DNA of 64,000 nucleotides from Amnibacterium sp. CER49 (GTDB lineage: Bacteria > Actinomycetota > Actinomycetes > Actinomycetales > Microbacteriaceae), in contig NZ_JARVWQ010000001.1 of NCBI RefSeq assembly GCF_029846255.1, positions 992,001-1,056,000 of the forward strand, given 5' to 3'. This document shows positions 45,658 through 53,964 of this stretch, piece after piece. Made by a program: the position numbers and the translations under genes. Every line of letters begins with the position of its first letter. Position 1 is the first letter of the stretch. A model generated the notes under the pieces. It was not told where the DNA came from, made no database searches, and saw nothing but the letters and a program-made list of their open reading frames with translations.

Positions 45658-46778
45658 CACGCCGCCCCGGCGTCGGCGCGGGCGAGGGCCTCGCGGAGGC
45701 GCTCGGCCGTCTGCTCTGGCGCGAGGTCGCCGATCCACGCACCCATCGCCGCCTCGCTGCCCGCGAGGTACTTCAGCTTGTCGGCGCTGCGCCGGGGGCT
45801 CGTCACCTCGAGGTGCAGCCGCACGCGGTCGCGGTGCGTCGCGACCGGCGCCTGGTGCCACGCGCTGATGTAGGGCGTCGGGGTGTCGTAGAGCGCGTCG
45901 ACCGCGCGCAGCAGGCGCAGGTACAGCGGCGCGAGCTCGTCCTTCTCGTCGTCGCTCAGGGCGGCGAGGTCGGGCACGTGGCGGTGCGGCAGCAGGTGCA
46001 GCTCGACCGGCCAGCGCGCCGCGAACGGCACGAACGCCGTGAACGACTCGCCGGCGAGCACGACCCGGTCGCCCGCGCGCTCGAAGTCGAGCAGGTCGGC
46101 GAACAGGTCGCCGGGGTAGCGGTCGACGGAGTCGAGCAGCCGGTTCGTGCGGGGCGTCACGTACGGGTAGGCGTAGATCTGCCCGTGCGGGTGGTGCAGG
46201 GTCACCCCGATCGCCTCGCCGCGGTTCTCGAACGGGAAGACCTGCTGCACGCCGGGCACGACCGACAGCTCGCGGGTGCGATGCGCCCACGCCTCGACGA
46301 CCGTGCGGGCCCTGACGGGTGCGAGGGCGGAGAACGAGCCCGCGGTCTCCGGGCTGAAGCAGACCACCTCGCAGCGGCCCACCGAGGTACGGGTGCGGCC
46401 GAGGCCGAGCTCGCGGAGGTCGTCGAGGCTCTCCGGGGCGTCCGGGACGCCGCCGGTCGCGGGCCCGAACGACGGGGACCTGTTCTCGAACACGGCGACG
46501 TCGTAGAGGGCCGGTACCTCCGACGGGTTCGCGGCCGACTGGGGGGCGAGCGGGTCGGCCTCGGCGGGCGGCAGGAACGCCCGGTTCTGCCGCGCGGTGG
46601 CGATGGACACCCACTCCCCCGTGAGCACGTCCTGGCGCATCGTCGCGGTCGGCGGCCGCGGGTCGAGGTGGCGCTCGTCGATGCGGCGCTCGGGCGGCAG
46701 CGCCGTGCCGGGGTCGTCGAAGTAGAGCAGCTCGCGCCCGTCGGCGAGCACGGAGCGGCGGACGGCGATGTCGTTCAT
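45657..46778 (-). CDS. galT: galactose-1-phosphate uridylyltransferase
   Basis: 373 aa. HIT-superfamily transferase exchanging UMP between UDP-glucose and galactose-1-phosphate. The active-site HPH triad is in VTLHHPHGQIYAYPYV. ATARQNRAFLPPAEADPL and VAVFENRSPSFGP in the first domain and VELHLLPHRHVPDLAAL in the second are typical of GalT1. It is first gene of the galT-galK pair; GAGGAGAGG lies upstream, with the GNAT gene ending 37 bp before it. Confidence 0.96.
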   Translation of the reverse strand: MNDIAVRRSVLADGRELLYFDDPGTALPPERRIDERHLDPRPPTATMRQDVLTGEWVSIATARQNRAFLPPAEADPLAPQSAANPSEVPALYDVAVFENRSPSFGPATGGVPDAPESLDDLRELGLGRTRTSVGRCEVVCFSPETAGSFSALAPVRARTVVEAWAHRTRELSVVPGVQQVFPFENRGEAIGVTLHHPHGQIYAYPYVTPRTNRLLDSVDRYPGDLFADLLDFERAGDRVVLAGESFTAFVPFAARWPVELHLLPHRHVPDLAALSDDEKDELAPLYLRLLRAVDALYDTPTPYISAWHQAPVATHRDRVRLHLEVTSPRRSADKLKYLAGSEAAMGAWIGDLAPEQTAERLREALARADAGAA

Positions 46779-46815
46779 GCCCCTGACCTCTCCTCGGGTG
46801 CTGCCGGTGCGGAGC

Positions 46816-47406
46816 CTATCGGCCGCCGTCCCGGCCGAGCCGGGCCTCGAGACCCCGCCGCACGGCGGGCCATTCGCTCGCGACGACGGAGTAGACCACG
46901 GTGTCGCGGTACGAGCCGTCGGGAAGGATGCGGTGGTTGCGCAGCACCCCGTCCTGCTTCGCCCCGAGGCGCTCGATGGCCGCGCGCGACTGCCGGTTGT
47001 GCCAGTGGGTGCGGAACTCGACGGCGATGCAGCCGAGGTCGTCGAACGCGCGGGTGAGCTGCAGCAGCTTCGCCGCGGAGTTGACGGCCGTTCCCTGCAC
47101 GGACGGGGCGAGCCAGGTCGAGCCGATCTCGAGCCGCCGGTTCGCCTCGTCGAGGTTGAGGTAGGTGGTCCGGCCGACCGCACGGCCGTCGGGCAGGCAC
47201 GTGGCCCACGGCACCACGGTCCCTGCCGCCTGCGCCGAGAGCGTGCGCTCGACGTCGTCGGCCATCCGATCGGGCGACGGGACGCTCGTCGTCCACTTCC
47301 GCCAGACGTCGCCGTCGGCGGAGGCGGCCGCGAGATCCGGCACGTGGCGCCGGTCCAGGGGTTCGAGGCGCACCTCGGCGGCGACGAGCAGCGGGACCTC
47401 GAGCAT
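46816..47406 (-). CDS. GNAT acetyltransferase, RimJ/RimL-like
   Basis: 196 aa from ATG 47406; a GTG at 47418 sits too close to the GGAGG to be likely. VRLEPLDRRHVPDLAAASAD, then the acetyl-CoA strand region GRTTYLNLDEANRRLEIGST and HWHNRQSRAAIERLGAKQDG, followed by ILPDGSYRDTVVYSVVASEW as in RimJ/RimL. It probably acetylates a small molecule or a protein N-terminus. It lies upstream of galT on the same strand with no evident functional tie. Confidence 0.87.
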   Translation of the reverse strand: MLEVPLLVAAEVRLEPLDRRHVPDLAAASADGDVWRKWTTSVPSPDRMADDVERTLSAQAAGTVVPWATCLPDGRAVGRTTYLNLDEANRRLEIGSTWLAPSVQGTAVNSAAKLLQLTRAFDDLGCIAVEFRTHWHNRQSRAAIERLGAKQDGVLRNHRILPDGSYRDTVVYSVVASEWPAVRRGLEARLGRDGGR

Positions 47407-47446
47407 CGGCGATGTCACGCCTCCATCGAACCGCACGGGAGCGCGG

Positions 47447-48298
47447 TCAGCCGTCCCGAAGGCGGGCGAGCAGGTCTGCGACCCGCCCGGCGCCCGGCAG
47501 CACCGCCTCGGGGTCGAGCTCGAGCCACGGTGCGAGCACGAACTCGCGCTGCCCGGCGCGCGGATGCGGCACGACGAGCCCCCGGTCGTCGATGCGGGCC
47601 TCGCCGTAGGTGACGAGGTCGAGATCGAGGGTGCGGTCGCCCCAGCGCTCGGCACGGACGCGCCCGAAGACCCGCTCGACGCCGTGCAGCGCGGCGAGCA
47701 GCTGCGGCGCAGGCAGGTCGGTCTCGCCGAGGACGACCCGGTTCAGGTAGCGCGGTCGCGTCTCGTCGGGGCCGTCCAGGGTGACGGCGACCGTCTCGAC
47801 CGGGCTGGACACGGCGGTGACGACGAGCCCCGGCAGGCGGCGGAGCGCAGCGAGCGCCCCCTGCTGGATCGCCTCACGGTCGCCCTCGTTGCCGCCGAGC
47901 GCGAGAACCACCGGCACGGCGGCGACGGGTCGCCGGCGCACGACGGTGACGGCGACGTCCGCGAACGGCAGCGGGATCGGCGCCTCCGGCTTGTGCACCG
48001 TGAGACGCACCTCGTCGACGAGCTCGTCCTCGAGCGCGACGCGGGCGAGCCGCTCGGCCAGCGTCTCGATGAGGTCGACGGGGTCCGCCGTCGCCGCGGC
48101 CGTGAGGCGCTCGGCGAGGAGGCCGTAGTGCACGGTGGCCGCGACGTCGTCGGTGGCCGCGGCGACGCCGAGCGGCACCGTGAGCTCGACGTCGATCACG
48201 AACGGCTGCAGCCGCTGCCGCTCCTCGGGCAGCACCCCGTGGTTCGCCTCGACGCGCAGCCCGGTCAGGGTGATCCGGTCGTGCGCGAACGTGGTCAT
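47447..48298 (-). CDS. folK: bifunctional dihydroneopterin aldolase / HPPK (FolB-FolK fusion)
   Basis: 283 aa fusion. Residues 1-120 are FolB: RITLTGLRVEANHGVLPEER, VHYGLLAERL, ETLAERLARVAL and the terminal KPEAPIPLPFADVAVTV. Residues ~128-283 are FolK: VVLALGGNEGDREAIQQGAL, SSPVETVAV, YLNRVVLGET, RWGDRTLDLDLVTYG and PHPRAGQREFVLAPW. It performs the two steps from dihydroneopterin to 6-hydroxymethyl-dihydropterin pyrophosphate, the substrate of FolP. It overlaps folP by 4 bp (ATGA). Confidence 0.95.
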   Translation of the reverse strand: MTTFAHDRITLTGLRVEANHGVLPEERQRLQPFVIDVELTVPLGVAAATDDVAATVHYGLLAERLTAAATADPVDLIETLAERLARVALEDELVDEVRLTVHKPEAPIPLPFADVAVTVVRRRPVAAVPVVLALGGNEGDREAIQQGALAALRRLPGLVVTAVSSPVETVAVTLDGPDETRPRYLNRVVLGETDLPAPQLLAALHGVERVFGRVRAERWGDRTLDLDLVTYGEARIDDRGLVVPHPRAGQREFVLAPWLELDPEAVLPGAGRVADLLARLRDG

Positions 48299-49092
48299 GC
48301 CGTCCCCTCCGCCGCGCGCGCGGCGACCTCGAGCGCGAGGCGGGTCGCGGCGACGTCGTGCACCCGCACCGCCCAGGCGCCGTCGCGGGCCGCGAGGGCG
48401 CTCACGACCGCGGTCGGCAGGTCGCGCGCCGCCATGGGTGCCCCGTCGGGCAGCAGCGCACCGAGGAACCGCTTGCGTGAGGCGCCGACGAGCACGCGAC
48501 GGCCGGTCGCGACGAAGGCGGGCAGGGCGGCGAGCAGTCGCCAGTTGTCGGCGGCGCCCTTCGCGAACCCGAGCCCCGGGTCGATCACGATGCGCTGCTC
48601 GGGGATCCCTGCTGCGACGGCCGCAGCGACGCGTCGCTCGAGCTCGTCGGCGACCTCGCGGACCACGTCGCGGTACGTCACCGCCGCGCCGGCCGGCCCG
48701 AGGGAGTGCATGACGACGTACTCCGCGCCGGTGGCGGCGACGGCGGCCAGCATCCTCGGGTCGGCCGTGCCGCCCGAGACGTCGTTCACCACGACCGCGC
48801 CGGCATCGACGGCGGCCTCTGCGGTCGACGCGTGCACCGTGTCGATGCTCACGCGGACGCCTTCGGCGACGAGCGCGGCGACGACCGGTAGCACCCGTCC
48901 GGCCTCCTCGGCCGGGGTCACCGGCGCGGCGCCGGGCCTGGTCGACTCGCCGCCCACGTCGACGAGGTCGGCCCCGTCGGCGGTGAGGCGCAGCCCGTGC
49001 GCGACCGCGGCATCGGGAGCGAGGTGCTCGCCGCCGTCGCTGAACGAGTCGGGCGTCACGTTGAGCACCCCGAGGACGAGGGGCCGGCTCAT
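48295..49092 (-). CDS. folP: dihydropteroate synthase
   Basis: 265 aa TIM barrel joining pterin pyrophosphate and p-aminobenzoate. Signature VLGVLNVTPDSFSDGGEHL at the N-terminus (pterin-diphosphate loop), DLVDVGGESTRPGA, VSIDTVHASTAEAAVDAGAV, VNDVSGGTADP, RIVIDPGLGFAKGAADNW and VLVGASRKRFLG. All expected motifs are intact, so it is an active FolP1-type enzyme. It overlaps folE and folBK by 4 bp each. Confidence 0.96.
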   Translation of the reverse strand: MSRPLVLGVLNVTPDSFSDGGEHLAPDAAVAHGLRLTADGADLVDVGGESTRPGAAPVTPAEEAGRVLPVVAALVAEGVRVSIDTVHASTAEAAVDAGAVVVNDVSGGTADPRMLAAVAATGAEYVVMHSLGPAGAAVTYRDVVREVADELERRVAAAVAAGIPEQRIVIDPGLGFAKGAADNWRLLAALPAFVATGRRVLVGASRKRFLGALLPDGAPMAARDLPTAVVSALAARDGAWAVRVHDVAATRLALEVAARAAEGTA

Positions 49093-49676
49093 CGGGAGCC
49101 CGCGGGCGGCAGCAGCGCGAGCGCCTCGGCCCGCGCCGGGCCGCCGTACACGCCGCGCGCGGCGAGCGTCACGAGGGTGGCGCCGCGCGTGCGGGTGCCG
49201 CGCGCCCAGAGGCAGGCGTGGTCGGCCTCTGCGCGGACGAGGACCCCGGCGGCGCCGAGCCCGCGCTCGAGGGCGGCGGCGAGCTCGTCGGTGAGCCGCT
49301 CCTGCACCGTGGGCCTGGCGCTCGCGAGCTCGACGGCGCGCACGAGGGTGCCGAGCCCCGCGAGGCGACCGGCGGGCCGGTAGACGACCGACACCGTGCC
49401 GGCGAACGGCAGCAGGTGGTGCTCGCAGAGCGAGCGGAAGGGGATGCCGGTGAGCGCCACGGGCACGCCGTCGGGACCGTCCACCGCGGGTCCGGCGGCG
49501 AGCAGCGCCGCGGGGTCCTGACCGACGCCGGCGAAGAGCTCGGCCGCGGCGGCCGCGACGAGGTCGGGGGTGCGGGCGAGGCCGGGGCGGCGGACGTCCT
49601 CACCGAGCGCGGCGAGCAGCTCCGCGACGGCGCGCGCGGCTCGGGGCAGGTCGGTCACCCGACCATGCAACCGCAT
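49089..49676 (-). CDS. folE: GTP cyclohydrolase I
   Basis: 195 aa. Makes 7,8-dihydroneopterin triphosphate from GTP. Zinc ligands lie in SLCEHHLLPFAG and DHACLWARGT; YRPAGRLAGLGTLVRAVELA and RPTVQERLTDELAAALE are the conserved helices. GHMxx in the typical enzyme (around QSVMAVEA) is altered: here ARGTRTRGATLVTLAARGVY. It is first gene of folE-folP-folBK; no ftsH is upstream, unlike many relatives, because a small membrane protein and MarR gene lie there. Confidence 0.94.
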   Translation of the reverse strand: MRLHGRVTDLPRAARAVAELLAALGEDVRRPGLARTPDLVAAAAAELFAGVGQDPAALLAAGPAVDGPDGVPVALTGIPFRSLCEHHLLPFAGTVSVVYRPAGRLAGLGTLVRAVELASARPTVQERLTDELAAALERGLGAAGVLVRAEADHACLWARGTRTRGATLVTLAARGVYGGPARAEALALLPPAGSR

Positions 49677-49714
49677 CCGCGCGCGTCATGTCACACCGTC
49701 CACGCACTCGTTCC

Positions 49715-49757
49715 GCAGGATCGTGCGTTCCGAAGCGGTCGGGACGCACGATCCTGC
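49715..49757 (-). terminator. hairpin after the small membrane protein; repeat family member 2
   Basis: Arms 49715-49731 and 49741-49757 pair at 15 or more of 17 positions (first arm GCAGGATCGTGCGTTCC), with a 9-nt loop. It lies 21 bp after the stop at 49778 and just upstream of folE. The outer stem and the adjacent AGATCG match the element at 35180-35222, while the inner stem differs yet still pairs. Confidence 0.7.
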
Positions 49758-49777
49758 AGATCGAGGGGGGCGAGGGG

Positions 49778-49993
49778 CTACTCCTCGAGCTTGAGGGCGA
49801 TGCCGAGCGCGAAGAAGGTGGGCGCCCAGTGCCCGACGAAGATGCCCCAGCGATCCGACTGCGCGCGGTCGGAGGAGTTGTTCGCCTGCGACAGCGCCCA
49901 CGCGGTGAAGCTGAGACCGATGGAGACGAAGCCGCCCCAGTAGGCGTACTCGCTCTTGAAGCCGGCGTCGACCAGTGCCTTGATGGGGTTCAT
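49778..49993 (-). CDS. small membrane protein, hypothetical
   Basis: 71 aa. The N-terminus MNPIKALVDAGFKSEYAYWG leads into two hydrophobic segments (GFVSIGLSFTAWALS and WGIFVGHWAPTFFALGIAL) separated by a polar loop with NNSSDRAQSDRW. GGAAGGACG precedes the ATG. The compact two-helix form with WGIFVGHWAPTFFALG is common in actinobacterial small proteins of unknown role. Confidence 0.78.
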   Translation of the reverse strand: MNPIKALVDAGFKSEYAYWGGFVSIGLSFTAWALSQANNSSDRAQSDRWGIFVGHWAPTFFALGIALKLEE

Positions 49994-50065
49994 TCCGTGT
50001 GCGTCCTTCCGACGTGGCTCACGATGCCGACGCCGGCTGCGAGAACGGTGAGCACGCCGGGGCCG

Positions 50066-50551
50066 TCAACCGACCGGGACCTCGGAGCCGACGCCGCGGA
50101 TCGCCTCCCGCGCCCGTTGCGAGACCGCCTGCAGAGCGCGCTTCTCGGCCGGGCTGAGCTCGTCGAAGAAGGCACGGCGGAGCACGTCGACGTAGCCGCA
50201 GGACGCTGCGGCGAGCGCCTCGGCGCCGGCGGGCGCGAGCACGACCCACGTGCCGCGGGCGTCCGTGGGGCAGTCGGCGCGGATCACGAGGCCGCGATCG
50301 GCCATGCGCCGCACCTGGTGCGAGATGCGGCTCTTCTCCCACGCGAGCGACTCGGCGAGCGCCCCGGCCCGCAGCTGCCGCCCGTCGGCCGCGGCGAGCG
50401 TGCGGAGCACGTCGAAGTCGGCGGTCGAGATGCCCGCGTCGCGCTGCACGCGCTGCTCGAGAGCGCGGTCGAGCGCCTCGCGCATCCCCGAGAACGCGCG
50501 CCACATCGACCAGTCGGCGGGGTCGAGACCGGTGGGGTCCGACATGCGCAT
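50066..50551 (-). CDS. MarR-family transcriptional regulator
   Basis: 161 aa from the ATG at 50551; an ATG two codons later is equally possible. The winged helix is visible as STADFDVLRTLAAADGRQLR, then LAESLAWEKSRISHQVRRMA (recognition helix) and the wing LVIRADCPTDARGTWVVLAP. Dimerisation helices flank it. It is divergent from an FMN reductase gene across an 79-bp gap holding a symmetrical operator, so it probably represses both genes and responds to a redox or aromatic ligand. Confidence 0.92.
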   Translation of the reverse strand: MRMSDPTGLDPADWSMWRAFSGMREALDRALEQRVQRDAGISTADFDVLRTLAAADGRQLRAGALAESLAWEKSRISHQVRRMADRGLVIRADCPTDARGTWVVLAPAGAEALAAASCGYVDVLRRAFFDELSPAEKRALQAVSQRAREAIRGVGSEVPVG

Positions 50552-50570
50552 GAGCGTAGCAGCCGTGTCG

Positions 50571-50610
50571 TTGACATGTCACCGATTCGTGCATACTGGT
50601 GACACGTCAA
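50571..50610. promoter_or_regulatory. MarR operator pair over the FMN reductase promoter
   Basis: Inverted arms TTGACATGTCACC (50571-50583) and GGTGACACGTCAA (50598-50610) match at 12 of 13 positions. Each arm contains its own 10-bp palindrome (TGACATGTCA, TGACACGTCA). The first arm includes a -35 (TTGACA) and CATACT at 50592-50597 could be the -10, so two MarR dimers would sit over the promoter. Confidence 0.75.
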
Positions 50611-50630
50611 CCTCCAACAGGAAGGACACC

Positions 50631-51215
50631 ATGGCCGAGCAGCTCCGCATCGCCATCCTCGTCGGCAGCACCCGCCCGACCCGCAACGGCGAGGCCGTCG
50701 CCCGCTGGGTCCTCGAGCAGGCGGCAGGGCGCCCGGGCGCCACCTACGAGATCCTCGACCTCGCCGACTTCCCGCTTCCGCCCTTCGACGAGGCCATCTC
50801 GCCCGCCTACGCGCCGTCCACCAAGGACGACGTGGTGCGCTGGGCCGAGACCGTCGCCGCGTACGACGGCTTCGTCTTCGTCACCCCGGAGTACAACCAC
50901 TCGATCCCGGGCGCGCTGAAGAACGCGATCGACTACCTCTACGCCGAGTGGAACAACAAGGCGGCCGCCTTCGTCGCCTACGGCTCGATGGGCGGCGCCC
51001 GCGCCGTGGAGCACCTCCGCGGCATCGCGTCCGAGCTGCAGCTCGCGCACGTGCGCCAGCAGCTCGGCTTCTCGCTCTTCACCGACTTCGAGCAGATGCG
51101 CCGCTTCACCCCCGGCCCGCAGCACGCGGACGCCGCGCAGGTGCTGTTCGACCAGCTCGAGACCTGGGCGCTCGCGATGCGCTCGGTGCGCGAGGGCGCC
51201 TTCCAGGCGGCCTGA
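50631..51215 (+). CDS. NAD(P)H-dependent FMN reductase
   Basis: 194 aa with GGAAGGA before ATG. Flavodoxin-like fold: LRIAILVGSTRPTRNGEAVA (phosphate loop GSTRPxRxG), FVFVTPEYNHSIPGALKNAI, AFVAYGSMGGARAVEHLRGI. These are standard for the NADPH-dependent FMN/azo/quinone reductases. Divergence from the MarR gene suggests induction by electrophiles or quinones. It ends at a strong bidirectional terminator. Confidence 0.94.
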   Translation: MAEQLRIAILVGSTRPTRNGEAVARWVLEQAAGRPGATYEILDLADFPLPPFDEAISPAYAPSTKDDVVRWAETVAAYDGFVFVTPEYNHSIPGALKNAIDYLYAEWNNKAAAFVAYGSMGGARAVEHLRGIASELQLAHVRQQLGFSLFTDFEQMRRFTPGPQHADAAQVLFDQLETWALAMRSVREGAFQAA

Positions 51216-51228
51216 CGCCGGAACCGGG

Positions 51229-51271
51229 AACGGCGGCGCGGCGGTCCGGTGCGGGCCGCCCCGCCGCCGTT
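51229..51271. terminator. bidirectional terminator
   Basis: A 16-bp stem with one mismatch (left arm AACGGCGGCGCGGCGG, 51229-51244; right arm 51256-51271) lies between the converging FMN reductase and dienelactone hydrolase genes. Confidence 0.75.
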
Positions 51272-51275
51272 GCCG

Positions 51276-52049
51276 TCAGAGCACCTCGGCGAAGAAGTCG
51301 CGCATCGCGACCCAGCTGCGGCGCTCCGCGGTCGCGTCGAACATCGCCCCGTGGTCGGGCGAGTTCGCGTCCGGGATCGTGAAGGCGTGCATCGCGCCCG
51401 AGTAGGTGATCACCTGCCAGTCGAGCACCGGCACGCGACGCAGCTCCTCCTGGAAGGCCTGCACGGCCTCGTCGGGCACCACCGGGTCGATCGCCCCGGT
51501 GAGCACGAGCAGCTTCGCCCGGATGCGCTCCGCCTCGCCCTCGGGGCCGGTCGACAGGGCGCCGTGGAAGCTGACCACCGCCTTCAGCGGCGCCCCCGTA
51601 CGGGCGAGCTGCAGGGCGCCGGAGCCGCCGAAGCAGTAGCCGATGGCGGCGGTGCGGCGCGCGTCGGCGAGCGGCTCGGCGAGCATCCGCTCATAGGCGC
51701 CGACGATGCGGGTACGCCAGAACGGCACGTCGCCGTAGAACGAGCCCGCGGCCTGGGCGGCGTCGGCGGGGCCGGGACGCAGCTCGTCGCCGTAGAGGTC
51801 GCCGGCGAAGGCGAGGTAGCCGAGCCGGGCGAGCATGTCGCAGCGCATCCGCACGGTGTCGGACGGGCCGAGCCAGTCGTGGAGCACGAGCACCGCGGGG
51901 AGCGGGTCCGCGGCCACCGCAGGTCTCGCGAGGTAGCCCGTGCACGGTACCCCGTCGACGGCGTAGGCGACGTCGGCGCCGGTCGTGCCGCCCTGAGGCG
52001 GGGTCTCGCGGTTCAGGATCGTCTCGAGCGCTGCGGCGTAGGAAGGCAT
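51276..52049 (-). CDS. dienelactone hydrolase family protein
   Basis: 257 aa alpha/beta hydrolase. The cysteine nucleophile elbow is GYCFGGSGAL (about 135), with Asp in LTGAIDPVVPDEA and His in YSGAMHAFTIPDA completing the triad. LVLHDWLGPSDTVRMRCDML is the oxyanion-hole region. A substrate beyond activated esters/lactones cannot be named. It is monocistronic. Confidence 0.92.
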   Translation of the reverse strand: MPSYAAALETILNRETPPQGGTTGADVAYAVDGVPCTGYLARPAVAADPLPAVLVLHDWLGPSDTVRMRCDMLARLGYLAFAGDLYGDELRPGPADAAQAAGSFYGDVPFWRTRIVGAYERMLAEPLADARRTAAIGYCFGGSGALQLARTGAPLKAVVSFHGALSTGPEGEAERIRAKLLVLTGAIDPVVPDEAVQAFQEELRRVPVLDWQVITYSGAMHAFTIPDANSPDHGAMFDATAERRSWVAMRDFFAEVL

Positions 52050-52105
52050 GGCGCCATCCTCGATGCGAGGATCTGGGCGTTCGCAGACGGGCCGGAAGGG
52101 CGGGG

Positions 52106-53833
52106 ATGATCGACCAGGGCGTCCTCCTGATCGCGGGCCTCGTGCTGATCGTGCTCGTCGCCGCGTTCTCGAACCGGACCGGCATCGCCTCGCCGCTGGT
52201 CCTGCTGCTCGTCGGCGTGGGGGTCGGCTTCCTGCCCTTCGTGCCCGACGTGCGGGTGCCGCCGCAGTGGATCCTCGAGGGCGTGCTGCCGCCACTGCTC
52301 TACGCGACCGCGGTGAACCTGCCGACGAGCGACTTCCGCCGCAACGCGGTGCCGATCGGGAGCCTCGCGGTGGTGCTCGTCGCGGTCTCGACCGCGGTGA
52401 CCGGGCTCGCCCTCACCGCCCTCGTGCCGGGGATCGGCGTCTTCGCCGCCCTCGCCGTGGGCGCGGTGATCAGCCCGACCGACGCCGTCGCCGCCACGGC
52501 GATCGCGAAGCGGCTCGGGCTGCCGGAGCGGGTGGTGACGGTCCTCGAGGGCGAGAGCCTCGTCAACGACGCGACCGCGCTCGTGCTGCTGCGCTCGTTC
52601 ACCGCCGCCGCGACCGCCGGCACCGTCGACCTGCTGGTCACCGGCGGGCAGTTCCTCTACGCCGTCGTGGGCGCGGTCGCGGTCGGGCTCGTCGCCGGAT
52701 ACGTCACGGTGGCGATCCGCGCCCGGCTGTCCGACCCGGTGCTCACGACCACCATCTCGTTCGTCGTGCCGTTCATCGCCTACCTGCCCGCTGAGCGGCT
52801 CGGCGCCTCGGGCGTGCTCGCGGCGGTCGTCGCCGGTCTCGTCACGGGGGCCCGCGGCCGGTCGCGGTTCGAGGCGGGGCAGCGCCTCAACGACCACACG
52901 AACTGGCGCACCGTGCAGTTCGTGCTCGAGCACGCCGTGTTCCTCGTCATGGGCCTCGAGCTCCGGCCGCTCGTGCACGCGCTCGGCGGCCGCTCGACGC
53001 TCATGACGGCCGCGGGCCTCGGTCTGCTGCTCGTCGCCGCCCTGTTCCTCGTCCGGGTGCTGTACGTGGCGGGCGAGCTGCCGGTGCTGCGGTCCCGGGA
53101 GCACCGCCTGCTGTCGAAGCAGCACGCCCTCGAGGAGAAGGCCCGCGAGCTCGACGCCGCCGACGCGCACGACGACCGCGAGGCCGCGCGGATGGATCGC
53201 GCCGAACGCACCGTCGCCCGCAAGCGCGCCGACCTGCTGTTCCTCCGCGAGAACGGGCTGAGCTGGCGCGGCGCCACCGTCGTCGGCTGGTCGGGGATGC
53301 GCGGCGTGGTGACGCTCGCCGCGGCGCAGTCGCTGCCCGAGCGGTTCCCGCAGCGGCCGCTGCTCGTGCTCATCGCGTTCACCGTCGCGGTCGTCACGCT
53401 GCTCGGCTTCGGCGGCACGCTGCCGCTCGTGATCCGCACCGTGGGCATCCGCGGCGCCGGCCGCCGCGAGCGACGGGAGGAGGTGCGCGAGCTGCTCGAC
53501 CACGTGCGGCAGGCGTCGATCGCGCTGCTCGACGACCCGCAGCGCACGACGGTCGGCGATCAGCCGGCGGACCCCCGGGTGCTCGAGCTGCTCCGCGAGC
53601 GGTACGGCGTCTCCCCCGCCGACATCGAGGAGTCCGACGGCGACACCGACGGCACCCGCTCCGACCTGCACGACCAGCTGATCGTGCTGCGCCGCCGCAT
53701 GCGGCAGGCGGCGCGCGACGAGCTGCTCGACGCCCGGGCCGTGGGCACCTACAGCACCCGCGCGATCACGACGGCGCAGGACGTGCTCGACCTCGCCGAC
53801 GCCCGCGAGGACCGCATCACCGATCCGATCTGA
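52106..53833 (+). CDS. cation/proton antiporter, CPA1 (NhaP/NHE) type
   Basis: 575 aa. About 12 helices (to ~430) starting LLIAGLVLIVLVAAFSNRTG. The ion-binding region has ISPTDAVAATAIAKRLGLPE and EGESLVNDATALVLLRSF with the CPA1 Asn-Asp pair; WSGMRGVVTLAAAQSLPERF carries the conserved Arg/Gly motif. An insertion of about 60 charged residues (KEHRLLSKQHA-like, around 335-390, rich in Arg/Glu) lies between helices. The cytosolic C-terminus from ~450 is acidic and helical. It exchanges Na+ or K+ for protons. Confidence 0.93.
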   Translation: MIDQGVLLIAGLVLIVLVAAFSNRTGIASPLVLLLVGVGVGFLPFVPDVRVPPQWILEGVLPPLLYATAVNLPTSDFRRNAVPIGSLAVVLVAVSTAVTGLALTALVPGIGVFAALAVGAVISPTDAVAATAIAKRLGLPERVVTVLEGESLVNDATALVLLRSFTAAATAGTVDLLVTGGQFLYAVVGAVAVGLVAGYVTVAIRARLSDPVLTTTISFVVPFIAYLPAERLGASGVLAAVVAGLVTGARGRSRFEAGQRLNDHTNWRTVQFVLEHAVFLVMGLELRPLVHALGGRSTLMTAAGLGLLLVAALFLVRVLYVAGELPVLRSREHRLLSKQHALEEKARELDAADAHDDREAARMDRAERTVARKRADLLFLRENGLSWRGATVVGWSGMRGVVTLAAAQSLPERFPQRPLLVLIAFTVAVVTLLGFGGTLPLVIRTVGIRGAGRRERREEVRELLDHVRQASIALLDDPQRTTVGDQPADPRVLELLRERYGVSPADIEESDGDTDGTRSDLHDQLIVLRRRMRQAARDELLDARAVGTYSTRAITTAQDVLDLADAREDRITDPI

Positions 53834-53964
53834 TCCCGCCCGGGCCGCGGCGAGCGCTCACGCGAGGACGGGCGACTCCGGCCGCACCGGGCGCCCCGTC
53901 CGGCCCGCCGTGGCCGGAACCGACCGGACGTGGGGTGCCGAGCGGCGCCTGCGAGGATCGGCGG

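Noticed and set aside
44503-46614. A 703-codon minus frame that seems to extend galactokinase
   Set aside because: The extension runs out of frame through galT; galK has a clear ATG coupled to the galT stop.
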